16,585 nucleotides of DNA from Deltaproteobacteria bacterium. Its GTDB lineage: Bacteria > Desulfobacterota > Binatia > DP-6. Position numbers and translations under genes: made by a program. The notes under the pieces were generated by a model. That model saw only the letters and a program-made list of their open reading frames with translations. It ran no database searches and was not told the DNA's origin. This document shows, one piece after another, positions 1 through 7,497 of the stretch. How positions within the stretch are numbered: position 1 is the first letter of the stretch; every line of letters starts with the position of its first letter. Location: contig VBLD01000108.1 of the NCBI GenBank assembly GCA_005879205.1, positions 1 to 16,585 on the forward strand, in the 5' to 3' direction.

Positions 1-1
1 C

Positions 2-214
2 TTCCGGGTGGATGACGAGACGGGCACGCGGGTCGCCGGCCTGACGCTTCCGACCGCGATCGTTGATGATCTGCATGACGCCGACCCGACGCGCTTCGCG
101 GAAGGGCTCCGCGACATGCTCGACAAGCAGCAGGTGGCGGCCGGGCTCCGGGCAGAGGGGCGGAGGAAGCGGGTCATCCTGACGAGGGACGGGTACAGCG
201 TCTTCTCACTGTAG
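2..214 (+). CDS. C-terminal part of an unrecognised protein, cut by the left edge
   Basis: An open frame runs from the first bases of the window to a TAG at 212-214, giving about 70 residues. The frame is open to the left edge. A GTG at 8-10 could be a start, but nothing favours it over continuation from outside. The sequence is mixed and soluble in character, with many Asp, Arg and Leu residues, no membrane segment and no motif I can name. It ends in a short hydrophobic tail (DGYSVFSL). The same reading frame continues after the TAG into the response-regulator fragment, but the two do not look like parts of one protein. I cannot assign a function, and a chance open frame in GC-rich DNA is possible. 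Confidence 0.4.
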   Translation, partial: FRVDDETGTRVAGLTLPTAIVDDLHDADPTRFAEGLRDMLDKQQVAAGLRAEGRRKRVILTRDGYSVFSL

Positions 215-562
215 CGGTGCACCTCCGTCCGTGCGTTCAAAGGCGGCGCGATCGACTTCCTCCGGAAGCCCGTCCCTCCGAAGGCGCTGCTCGAGCGCAT
301 CCGTGAGGCCTTCCGGCTCGATGCGCAGGCCCGCGATGCGACCGCGCAGCACGCCGAGCTGGCCGACCGCATCGCGCGACTCACTCCGCGCGAGCGCCAG
401 GTTATGGACCTGCTGGCCGTGGGGAAGATCTCCAAGGCCATCGCGACGGCACTGGACATCAGCGTGCGCACGGTGGAGAGCCATCGCCGCACCGTCTTGA
501 GGAAGATGAGCGTCTCCTCGGCGGCGACGTTGGCCCGTGCGGTCGCCCGTCTGCAGCCGTAG
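215..562 (+). pseudogene. 5'-truncated FixJ/LuxR-type response regulator remnant
   Basis: Read in frame from just after the TAG at 212-214, this stretch encodes the end of a receiver domain followed by a linker and a LuxR-type helix-turn-helix, and stops at TAG 560-562. The receiver remnant has the FixJ-like end VRAFKGGAIDFLRKPV, including the conserved Lys-Pro after beta strand 5. The DNA-binding part has the family landmarks LTPRERQVMDLLAVGK and ISVRTVESHRRTV. The first two thirds of the receiver, including the phosphoacceptor Asp and the Thr/Ser switch region, are absent in all forward frames upstream. No ATG, GTG or TTG lies in frame before the receiver remnant. It is therefore most likely a broken gene left by a deletion or rearrangement with its junction near 215-221. 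A HTH-only product from an internal start would be too short to be convincing. Confidence 0.65.
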
Positions 563-671
563 CCCCCCGCAGTTTGAACCGTCCAGGTGCCGCGATAGAC
601 GCCAGCTTGAGGCGGGTGTAAGCGGTCACGTGCTCTGGAAAGGCGCGCGGCCCTTCGGGCGTCCTTCCTCC

Positions 672-1352
672 GTGGCAAGCCCTTCCGCCTCGGACCCCGT
701 CGCCGTCCAGCGAGAGCCCCTCAAGCCGCGACTTCGAGGCGTGTCGCACGAGTATGCGTTCTTCGTCTCCCTACTCGCCGGCGCCGCGCTCATCCTCGCG
801 GCCCCGAGCGCGAGAGCTGCGCTCGCCGCGACCGTCTATGCTCTCAGCCTCTCGGCGCTGTTCGGCGTGAGTGCGCTCTACCACGGGGTGACGTGGTCGG
901 TTCCCGGGCGCCGATGGATGCGGCGGCTCGACCATTCGATGATCTTCCTGCTGATTGCCGGAACGTACACACCGTTCGGCCTGTTGGCGCTCTCGGGCAC
1001 GCTCGCCGTCGTCGTGCTCGCCGTGGTGTGGAGCGGCGCGCTCGCTGGGATGGCGCTGAACCTGATCTGGATCGACGCGCCGAAGTGGTTCAGCGCGATC
1101 GTGTACACCTCGCTCGGCTGGGTTGCCGTCGTGGCCCTGCCGCAGCTCGTCTCATACATCGGCTCGACCGCCACCGGGCTACTTGCGCTCGGCGGCGTGC
1201 TCTACTCGGCCGGGGCCGCTGTCTACGGGCTCCGACGCCCCAACCCCGTGCCGGCAGTGTTTGGCTACCACGAAGTGTTCCACGCGCTGGTGATCGCGGC
1301 AGCGGCTGCGCAGTACGCCGTCATCGCCTTTTATCTGCTCCCGCGTAGCTGA
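672..1352 (+). CDS. Hemolysin III / PAQR-family seven-helix membrane protein
   Basis: This is an integral membrane protein of the HlyIII/YqfA (PAQR) family, 226 residues from GTG 672. About seven hydrophobic segments run from residue 28 to the C-terminus. Family motifs are intact: SALYH (67-71), RRLDHS (84-89) followed by IFLLIAGTYTP, and GYHEVFH near the end (His200, His204). In PAQR proteins the corresponding His residues and the Asp/His pair bind a metal, and some members are thought to be ceramidase-like hydrolases. The bacterial role is unsettled, and the 'hemolysin' name is historical. I chose GTG 672 because the family normally begins shortly before the KPRLRGVSHEYAF stretch. The frame is open back to 537, so an N-terminal extension cannot be excluded, and no clear ribosome binding site decides it. 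It stands alone on the plus strand and converges on lpxK, with 56 bases between their stops. Confidence 0.85.
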   Translation: MASPSASDPVAVQREPLKPRLRGVSHEYAFFVSLLAGAALILAAPSARAALAATVYALSLSALFGVSALYHGVTWSVPGRRWMRRLDHSMIFLLIAGTYTPFGLLALSGTLAVVVLAVVWSGALAGMALNLIWIDAPKWFSAIVYTSLGWVAVVALPQLVSYIGSTATGLLALGGVLYSAGAAVYGLRRPNPVPAVFGYHEVFHALVIAAAAAQYAVIAFYLLPRS

Positions 1353-1408
1353 TCGCCGTCCGACAATCGTTCGGTCAACTCGCCGGTTGGCTCGGTTGAT
1401 CTGAGCAT

Positions 1409-2452
1409 TCAGGCGGCATGCTCGAGGAGGTCGAGGAGTGCCTCCTCGTCCTCCACCTCGAGCTCGACGCGGAGGGCGATGAGCGCCTCGAGGCCCGGAA
1501 AGCGCTCGAGCTTCGTGAGGTCCTTCTCGGTCGTCACCAACGTGCCCGCCCGCGCGGCCGCGGCGATCCGCCGCGCGTCGGCGGCGGTGTAGGCATGGTG
1601 GTCGGGGAAGCGGAGCACGTCGCGCACCCGCGCTCCGAGCCGCCCGAGCGTGTCGACGAAGCCCTCGGGCCGTGCGATGCCGGTTACTGCGACGACGTCT
1701 TGGCCGACGAGCGCGTCGAGCGGCTCGGGGTGAAAGGCGCCGTCTCGCGCGCGCACCGCGGCCACGGGCGCGAGCCGGCCCCGGAAGACCACCATCCCCG
1801 GTGGGACGGATGCCGTGGCGTCGCCAACGACGAGCACCGCGCGGGCCCGGCGGAGCGCGGCAGGCGGCTCGCGCAACGACCCCGCGGGCAGGCACCAGCC
1901 GGCCGCCGCGTCGTCCGCCACCAGCACGAGGTCGGCGTCGCGGGCGAGCGCGCGGTGCTGGAACCCGTCGTCGAGGACGATCGTGTCGAGGGCAAAGCGC
2001 GCGCACGCGAGGAGCGCCGCCTCGTGGCGGCGCTCGCCCGTCACGACGGGACCCGCGAAGCGGCGTGCCAGCATCACCGCCTCGTCGCCTCCCTCCTCGG
2101 GCGTGACCAGCGCGCGACCGTCCACGCCGACGACGACCGGCCCGGGGCGCTGCTTGCGGTAGCCGCGCGCCACGATGCCGACACGGTGGCCACGTGCCGC
2201 CAGACGCTCGGCCAGCCAGAGGGCGGCCGGCGTCTTGCCCGTGCCTCCGACGGTGAGATTGCCGACGCTCACCACCCGCGCCGGCACGCGGCGGGCGGCG
2301 AGCCAGCCCTGGTCGTAGAGGCGGTTCCGGAGCCCTACCGCTGCCCGGTACGCCGCCGCCGCCGGGACGAGCGCCAGGCGCAGCGCGCGCGCGCTCGGCG
2401 TTCGCCCGTCCCACGCGTGGCGGGCGACGCCTTCCAGCGACAGGGCGCTCAC
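1409..2452 (-). CDS. lpxK: Tetraacyldisaccharide 4'-kinase LpxK
   Basis: LpxK phosphorylates the 4' position of the tetraacyl disaccharide 1-phosphate made by LpxB, giving lipid IVA at the cytoplasmic face of the inner membrane. The product is 347 residues, normal for the family. It has the N-terminal membrane-associated helix region (about residues 20-45), the Walker A motif GNLTVGGTGKTP (64-75), the DDGFQHR motif (161-167) and a late TTEKD motif. The start is GTG 2452, which overlaps the waaA stop by 4 bases (GTGA) and has a GGAGG 7 bases upstream. The frame stays open far upstream, but that stretch is the shadow of waaA. It is the last gene of the operon. No convincing terminator follows in the 56 bases before the hlyIII stop. 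Confidence 0.95.
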   Translation of the reverse strand: MSALSLEGVARHAWDGRTPSARALRLALVPAAAAYRAAVGLRNRLYDQGWLAARRVPARVVSVGNLTVGGTGKTPAALWLAERLAARGHRVGIVARGYRKQRPGPVVVGVDGRALVTPEEGGDEAVMLARRFAGPVVTGERRHEAALLACARFALDTIVLDDGFQHRALARDADLVLVADDAAAGWCLPAGSLREPPAALRRARAVLVVGDATASVPPGMVVFRGRLAPVAAVRARDGAFHPEPLDALVGQDVVAVTGIARPEGFVDTLGRLGARVRDVLRFPDHHAYTAADARRIAAAARAGTLVTTEKDLTKLERFPGLEALIALRVELEVEDEEALLDLLEHAA

Positions 2453-3762
2453 GACGACGCCTCCGCAGCGCGCGCCGTCGTCAGTCGGGCGGCGATGATC
2501 TTCACGTGACGCTCCAGGGCGCCGCGTCCGCTCTCCGCGACCGCGCGCGCGCGCTGGCCCATGGCGACGGCGCGCTCGGCATCGGCGAGCAGCCCGCCGA
2601 TCGCCGCGGTCAACGCGGAGGATGATTCGACGCGCACCAGGCCGCCGGCCGCGGCGAGCCGCGCCACCAGCGCGGCGCTGTGCTCGGTATGACGGCCGAC
2701 CAGGATCGGACGCGCGGCTCGCGCCGGCTCGAGCACGTTGTGACCGCCGGCCGGCACCAGGCTGCCGCCGACGAAGGCCGCCCAGCCGAGGGCGTAGCAG
2801 TGCGCCAGCGGGCCGACCGCGTCGAGCAGCACGACGGCCGGCCCGGCCGGCACGGCCGTCTCGCGGCCGACGAGCGTGGTGTACCGCAGGCACGGCAGCC
2901 CGATCTTGGTCACCGCCGCCTCGACCGCCGGGAGTCGCGCCGGGTGGCGGGGGGCGAGCAGGAGCAGGAGATCCGGATGCGCGGCCACGAGCGTCCGGTA
3001 GGCAGCGAGCAACGCGTCCTCCTCGCCTTCGTGCGTGCTGCCGGCGACGAGCACCCGCCGCCCCGCGAGCGCCGCGGCGAGCAGCGGGATCTCGGGCGGC
3101 GGCGGCGCCGTCCCGACGTCGAACTTGAGGCTGCCCGCCACGTGCACGCGACGTGGGTCGGCGCCGAGCGCGACGATCCGCCGCGCATCCTCCTCGGTCT
3201 GCATGCAACAGGTGACGGGGGCGAGTGCCCGGCGGTAGAGCGGCCGCAGGCCCCAGGCACGCGCCGCGCTGCGCGGACTCACCCGGCCGCTCACCAGGAT
3301 GGCGGGGACCCCGCGTGCGCCGAGCGCGCCGAGGAACGTCGGCCAGACCTCGGTCTCGGTGAAGAGGAAGGCCTCGAGCCGGAACGGCTCGAGACGCCGC
3401 CGCACGGTCGCGGGCGCATCGAGCGGGAACAGGCAGGTGAGGTGTGCTTCGGCCATCTCCCGCGCCAGCGCCAGACCCGTGCCGGTGAGCGTGGAGACGA
3501 CGAACAGCCGTCCCGGGAAGCGTTCGCGCAGGCGGCCGAGGAGCGGGCGGACCGCCACCAGCTCGCCCACCGAGGCCGCGTGCAGCCAGATCGCGTCGCC
3601 TCCGCGGACCGCCGCCTGCTCGGCCGCCGGCAGCGAACCCAGGCGGCCGGCGAGCGTCGGCCAGCGGCGGCTCGCGCCCGGCAGATGCGCACCCACGGCG
3701 GCGAGGGCCGCCGCGACGGTCATCGCACCACGGTAAGTGGCGCGCACGAACGCCCCGGTCAT
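2449..3762 (-). CDS. waaA: Kdo transferase WaaA (KdtA)
   Basis: WaaA (KdtA) is the GT30 glycosyltransferase that adds Kdo from CMP-Kdo to lipid IVA at the inner membrane. The product is 437 residues; the family norm is about 420-430. The catalytic motif HAASVGE (61-67) carries the conserved Glu67. Other family signatures are TETEVWP (135-141), SGR (158-160), GSTHEGEE (241-248) and the CMP-Kdo-side GGHNVLEPA (339-347). A short hydrophobic N-terminus fits monotopic membrane attachment. ATG 3762 overlaps the stop of the acyltransferase gene upstream by 4 bases (ATGA), and its own TGA overlaps the lpxK GTG. No CMP-Kdo synthesis genes (kdsA, kdsB) are in the window. The sequence does not tell whether one or two Kdo units are added. 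Confidence 0.95.
   Translation of the reverse strand: MTGAFVRATYRGAMTVAAALAAVGAHLPGASRRWPTLAGRLGSLPAAEQAAVRGGDAIWLHAASVGELVAVRPLLGRLRERFPGRLFVVSTLTGTGLALAREMAEAHLTCLFPLDAPATVRRRLEPFRLEAFLFTETEVWPTFLGALGARGVPAILVSGRVSPRSAARAWGLRPLYRRALAPVTCCMQTEEDARRIVALGADPRRVHVAGSLKFDVGTAPPPPEIPLLAAALAGRRVLVAGSTHEGEEDALLAAYRTLVAAHPDLLLLLAPRHPARLPAVEAAVTKIGLPCLRYTTLVGRETAVPAGPAVVLLDAVGPLAHCYALGWAAFVGGSLVPAGGHNVLEPARAARPILVGRHTEHSAALVARLAAAGGLVRVESSSALTAAIGGLLADAERAVAMGQRARAVAESGRGALERHVKIIAARLTTARAAEASS
2460..2464 (-). promoter_or_regulatory. Ribosome binding site deciding the lpxK start
   Basis: Read on the minus strand this is GGAGG, with 7 bases before GTG 2452. It lies inside the 3' end of waaA and picks out the overlapping GTG as the lpxK start, against the much longer open frame upstream. 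Confidence 0.6.
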
Positions 3763-4508
3763 GCCGCCGCCACCCCGATCGCCGCGGCCGCCGCGTCGTT
3801 GGCGCGCGCCAGCGCCGTCTCGACCGCCGCGAGCGTCTCCGCGTCGGTCGCACCGCCGTTCCCGACGGCGAGCGGCGCGCCGAGGACGAGCGTGACCCGG
3901 CCGAACGGAGCCGGAAGCTGGAGCCGGTCCCAGCTCCCGAGCCGGCGGGCGGGTCGCGCGGCCGCACCGATCACGACGATCGGGAGTCCGGTCGCCCGCG
4001 CGAGCTGCACCACGCCCGCCTGGGCGTGGTGACGCGGACCGCGCGGCCCGTCGGGCACGATGGCGATGAGCTCGCCGCGCCCATGGGCCGCGAGGAGCCC
4101 GCGCAGCGCCCCCAACCACCCTCTCCTCGCCGAGCCACGCACGGGGCGGATGCCGAGCCGGCGGATTGCCTGGGCGGCGATCTCGGCGTCGCGGTGCCAG
4201 CTGAGCATGACCGCCACGCGCGCGCGCGGGTAGACCGCGGTCACCATGAGGGGCAGGAGCACCAGCGTGTCGTGCCAGAAGGCGAACACGGCACGCTCGC
4301 CCCGCGCGACGCCCTCGAGGACGCCCGCCGGATCGAGGCAGCGCACACGGAGTGTCCGGTAGAGCAACCGCAGCACGAGGGCGATCGCCCAGCCGGCGAA
4401 CGTGACGACCACCCGCGTCCGCCAGCCCCAGCGCCGGCGGAAGGGCGAGTCGGCGGCGTGGGCGGCGTCGCGGGCCGCCGCGTCGCGCCCCGAGCCAGCG
4501 CTCAACAC
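3759..4508 (-). CDS. DUF374 lysophospholipid-acyltransferase-like protein, possible lipid A late acyltransferase (LpxJ-like)
   Basis: The product has 249 residues and one hydrophobic segment near 33-50. It shows the DUF374 acyltransferase pattern: FWHD (77-80) as the His-acid catalytic pair, SWHRDAE (103-109), RGSARRG (124-130), and VPDGPRGPRHHAQAGV (151-166). The family is related to PlsC/LPLAT enzymes. As I recall it, DUF374 members in Helicobacter/Campylobacter (LpxJ) act as late acyltransferases of lipid A. Its place between msbA and waaA, with no lpxL or lpxM homologue in the window, supports a lipid A role here, but that is inference. The start is ambiguous. GTG 4508 overlaps the msbA stop by 7 bases, while TTG 4505 overlaps it by 4 (TTGA) and is better spaced from a GGGAAGG. 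The C-terminal 20 residues are Ala-rich and low in complexity. Confidence 0.85.
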   Translation of the reverse strand: MLSAGSGRDAAARDAAHAADSPFRRRWGWRTRVVVTFAGWAIALVLRLLYRTLRVRCLDPAGVLEGVARGERAVFAFWHDTLVLLPLMVTAVYPRARVAVMLSWHRDAEIAAQAIRRLGIRPVRGSARRGWLGALRGLLAAHGRGELIAIVPDGPRGPRHHAQAGVVQLARATGLPIVVIGAAARPARRLGSWDRLQLPAPFGRVTLVLGAPLAVGNGGATDAETLAAVETALARANDAAAAAIGVAAA

Positions 4509-6295
4509 GCCTTCCCGGCGCGCGCCTGCCCCTCCTCGCCGAGCAGCTCCTCCGCGCCCGCCGCCTCCGGCACGTCCAGATCCCGGAACTGCAGCTCGTA
4601 GAGCTTGCGATACTCCGCCGCCTGCGCGAGCAGCTCGTCGTGCGTGCCGCTCTCGACGATCTCGCCGCGCACCAGGACGACGATCCGGTCGGCCCGCCGG
4701 ATGGTCGACAGGCGGTGCGCCACGACGAGCGTCGTGCGGTTGGCCATCAGCCGCTCGAGCGCCTCCTGCACGAGCCCCTCCGACTCCGTGTCGAGCGCCG
4801 AGGTGGCCTCGTCGAGGATCAGGATCGGCGCGTTCTTGAGCAGCGCCCGGGCGATGGCGAGACGCTGGCGCTGGCCGCCCGAGAGGCGCACCCCGAGGTC
4901 GCCGATGTGGGTGTCGTAGCCGCGCGACAGCTCGAGGATGAAGTCGTGGGCGTTGGCGGCCCGCGCCGCGGCGACGATCTCGTCCATCGACCGCTGCGGA
5001 TCGCCGTACGCGATGTTGTTGCGCACGCTGTCGTTGAAGAGGAACGTGAACTGCGTGACCACGGCGATGTGGGCGCGCAGGCTGGCGAGCGTCAGGTCGC
5101 GGACGTCGACGCCGTCGATCGTGATCCGTCCCTCGGTCGGGTCGTAGAAGCGCGGGATCAGGTCGGCGAGGGTGCTCTTGCCGCCGCCGCTCATGCCGAC
5201 GAGGGCCACCACCTCGCCGACGCGGATGCGGAGGTGGATGTCGCGCAGTACCGGCTCCCCGGGCTCGTAAGCGAAGCTCACCCCGTCGAAGACGATCGCG
5301 TCGCGCACCTCGTGCAGCGCCCGCGCCGCGGGCCGGTCGACGACCTGCGGCCGGGTGTCCATCAGCTCGAACACCCGGTCCGCGCCGGCCAGGCCCTGCT
5401 GGATCGAGTAGTTGGTGCGCACGAGCCGCTTGAAGGGCTCGTAGAGGAGGAAGAGCGTGATCACGAAGCCGATGAACGCGCCCTGCGTCCGGGTTCCGGC
5501 GATCACGCTGGCGCCGCCATAGTAGATGATGCCGGCGACCGCGATCCCCGCCAGCAGCTCGGTGATCGGCACGGCGCGCAGCAGGCTCTGGCGCATGTAG
5601 ACGCGGAACAGGCGCTCGTTGTGCTCGTGGAAACGCTCCTGCTCGTAGCCTTCCTGGCCGAACGCCTTCACCACGCGGTTGCCCTGCACGTTCTCGTGCA
5701 GCATGGCGTTCAGCCGGCCGATCCCTTCCTGCATGCGGCGGCCGGTCTGGCGGAGCTGCTTCGAGAAGTAGCGGAGCGGCAACCCGGCGACCGGGAAGAG
5801 CACCACGGCGAGCAGGGCGAGCACCCAGTCCATGTAGACGGCGACCGCGACCAGACCGATCAGCCGCGTGATGTCCTCGAACAGGGAGGTGAGCGCGTCG
5901 GTCACCGTGCCGCGCACCAGCGACACGTCGGTGGTGACGCGCGAGACGATCTGCCCCGCCCGCTGGCGGTTGAAGAAAGCCAGGTCGAGGCTTTGCATGT
6001 GAATGGTCAGCTCGTTGCGCAGGTCGGTGACCACGCGCTGGCCGATCCAGTCGGTCAGGTACTCGGAGCTGAAGTCGAGGCCGCCGCGCAGATTGGCGAC
6101 GACGAGCACGCCGACCACGGCCAGCGGCAGGGCGTCGCGGTGCTGCTGGGTGAACACCTGGTCGAAGGTGAACTTGGCGAGGAAGGGAATCGAGCTCTCG
6201 ACCGCGCTGAAGCCGAGCATCGCCAGGATCGCGAGGGCGCCGTGTGGCCAGAGGTACGGCCGGAGGTAGCCGAGCAGGCGGCGATACTGCTTCAT
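4502..6295 (-). CDS. msbA: Lipid A export ABC transporter MsbA
   Basis: This is an inner-membrane half-transporter that flips lipid A-core from the inner to the outer leaflet, working as a homodimer. The 597 residues comprise a six-helix membrane domain (about 15-310) fused to an ATPase domain. All ATPase motifs are present: Walker A GMSGGGKST (367-375), Q-loop Gln415 in VVTQFTFLFNDSV, signature LSGGQ (471-475), Walker B ILILDE (491-496) and H-loop His527. The LFNDSV run after the Q-loop is typical of MsbA-like exporters. A 25-residue Glu/Ala/Gly-rich tail ending in Cys follows the ATPase domain. ATG 6295 lies 13 bases after the lpxB stop with no obvious Shine-Dalgarno sequence, so it may depend on coupling. 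Other lipid exporters share this fold; the assignment as MsbA rests on the lipid A neighbourhood. Confidence 0.92.
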   Translation of the reverse strand: MKQYRRLLGYLRPYLWPHGALAILAMLGFSAVESSIPFLAKFTFDQVFTQQHRDALPLAVVGVLVVANLRGGLDFSSEYLTDWIGQRVVTDLRNELTIHMQSLDLAFFNRQRAGQIVSRVTTDVSLVRGTVTDALTSLFEDITRLIGLVAVAVYMDWVLALLAVVLFPVAGLPLRYFSKQLRQTGRRMQEGIGRLNAMLHENVQGNRVVKAFGQEGYEQERFHEHNERLFRVYMRQSLLRAVPITELLAGIAVAGIIYYGGASVIAGTRTQGAFIGFVITLFLLYEPFKRLVRTNYSIQQGLAGADRVFELMDTRPQVVDRPAARALHEVRDAIVFDGVSFAYEPGEPVLRDIHLRIRVGEVVALVGMSGGGKSTLADLIPRFYDPTEGRITIDGVDVRDLTLASLRAHIAVVTQFTFLFNDSVRNNIAYGDPQRSMDEIVAAARAANAHDFILELSRGYDTHIGDLGVRLSGGQRQRLAIARALLKNAPILILDEATSALDTESEGLVQEALERLMANRTTLVVAHRLSTIRRADRIVVLVRGEIVESGTHDELLAQAAEYRKLYELQFRDLDVPEAAGAEELLGEEGQARAGKAC

Positions 6296-6308
6296 CCGTT
6301 AGCCACGG

Positions 6309-7496
6309 CTAGCCGCCGGCGGCGCCGAGCAGCTCGGCGGCGATCGTCGCCGCCCGCCCCGCGGCCCCGCCCCGCCCGAGCTGGCGACGCACCTCGCGCA
6401 GCTCGCCGATGATCGCCGCGCGGCGGGCCGGGCTCTCGAGGATGCCGCGCGCCTCGGCCGCGATCCCGGGGCCCGTCGCGCGGCCCTGGAGCAGCTCGGG
6501 GACGACCTCGTGGCCGGCGACGATGTTGGGCATGCCGATGTGCCGCACGCCCCGGATGAGGAGGCGGGCGAGGAGCCCGGTCAGCGGCGAGAGACGGTAG
6601 ACGATCACCATCGGGCACTCGAGCAGCGCGCACTCGAGCGTCGCGGTCCCGGAGGTGACGAGCGCCAGATCCGCGGCGGCGATCAGGTTGTAGGTGTCCC
6701 CCTCGATCACGGGAACGTCGACGCCGGCGGCACGGATCTGGTCCTGCACCTCCGCCCGCGGCACGGTGTGCGCGAGCGCGAGCGGAAACTGGCAAGGACC
6801 GCTCGCGGCCAGCCGGCGGACGGCGTCGAGGAGGTCGGGCAGGAGGGAGCGAATCTCGTTCGGCCGGCTGCCGGGAAGGAGCAGCACCGTGCGGCGGGCC
6901 GGATCGAGGCCGTGCGCGGCGAGGGTGTCGCCGCGGCTGCGGGTCACCGTCACACGGTCGAGCAGCGGGTGCCCGACGAACTCGACGGCGGGCAGGCGCG
7001 CCTGGTAGAGCGCCGGCTCGAACGGGAACACGACCGCCAGGCGGTCCACGCGGCGCGCGATCTTGCGTACCCGGCCGCGCCGCCACGCCCACACCTGCGG
7101 CCCGATGTAGTAGAGCACGGGCACGCGGGCCCGCTTGGCGGCGCGTGCGAGCCGCAGGTTGAACTCCGGGAAATCGATCAGCACGCAGAGGTCCGGCGGC
7201 TCCGTGCGCAGCGTCCGGACCAGGGTGCGATAGGCGCGCACGAGCGTCCGCAGCCGGCCCACGACCTCGGTCACCCCGACGGTCGCCACCTCGCCCGCGT
7301 CGGCGACGGTCTCCATGCCAGCCTCGCGTAGCCGCTCCCCGCCGATCCCGAACACCTCGACGTCGGGCAGCCGGGCCCGCAGCGCCGCCAGCAGGTCGGC
7401 CCCGTGCAGGTCGCCCGACGCCTCCCCGGCCACCAGGAGCACGCGGTAGCGGCGCGCCGGCGCCGCCGGAGCGGCGGATGCGCTGCGCCGGATCAT
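6309..7496 (-). CDS. lpxB: Lipid-A-disaccharide synthase LpxB
   Basis: LpxB joins UDP-2,3-diacylglucosamine to lipid X, forming the beta-1,6 tetraacyl disaccharide 1-phosphate. It is a GT19 glycosyltransferase on the cytoplasmic side of the inner membrane. The 395-residue product has normal length. The signature AGEASGDLHG lies at residues 23-32, followed by family stretches IDFPEFNLRLA, YYIGPQVWAWR, FVGHPLLD and LLPGSRPNEI. The C-terminal nucleotide-binding half has TSGTATLE. The first 15 or so residues are an Ala/Pro-rich extension before the Rossmann strand. ATG 7496 starts one base after the TAG of the oxidoreductase gene. Its immediate substrate supplier, LpxI, is two genes upstream in the same operon. 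Confidence 0.96.
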   Translation of the reverse strand: MIRRSASAAPAAPARRYRVLLVAGEASGDLHGADLLAALRARLPDVEVFGIGGERLREAGMETVADAGEVATVGVTEVVGRLRTLVRAYRTLVRTLRTEPPDLCVLIDFPEFNLRLARAAKRARVPVLYYIGPQVWAWRRGRVRKIARRVDRLAVVFPFEPALYQARLPAVEFVGHPLLDRVTVTRSRGDTLAAHGLDPARRTVLLLPGSRPNEIRSLLPDLLDAVRRLAASGPCQFPLALAHTVPRAEVQDQIRAAGVDVPVIEGDTYNLIAAADLALVTSGTATLECALLECPMVIVYRLSPLTGLLARLLIRGVRHIGMPNIVAGHEVVPELLQGRATGPGIAAEARGILESPARRAAIIGELREVRRQLGRGGAAGRAATIAAELLGAAGG

Positions 7497-7497
7497 C

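Noticed and set aside
206..484. Minus-strand open frame of 92 codons opposite the response-regulator remnant
   Set aside because: It is a shadow of the recognisable FixJ/LuxR coding sequence on the plus strand, with no motif of its own.
563..671. Promoter or hairpin upstream of hlyIII (a TTGAAC box; a GCCC-TTC-GGGC stem at 650-660)
   Set aside because: No -10 box lies at proper spacing, and the stem is only 4 bases with a 3-base loop. Both are expected by chance here.
537..671. A longer hlyIII reading frame starting at 537
   Set aside because: The extra residues overlap the end of the response-regulator remnant, have no membrane or family character, and precede the conserved family N-terminus. 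GTG 672 is preferred, though not proven.
1353..1408. Possible terminator between the convergent hlyIII and lpxK genes
   Set aside because: Only 4-base stems can be drawn (for example CCGA with TCGG, CAAC with GTTG), and there is no T-run on either strand. A Rho-dependent end is possible but cannot be seen.
2453..3967. Upstream extension of the lpxK reading frame through waaA, which would give an 852-residue protein
   Set aside because: The extension is Arg/Ala/Gly-rich shadow of waaA. LpxK homology starts at GTG 2452, which has its own ribosome binding site.
4640..6412. Plus-strand open frame of about 590 codons opposite msbA
   Set aside because: It is a charged, repetitive shadow translation with no motif, opposite a complete ABC transporter.
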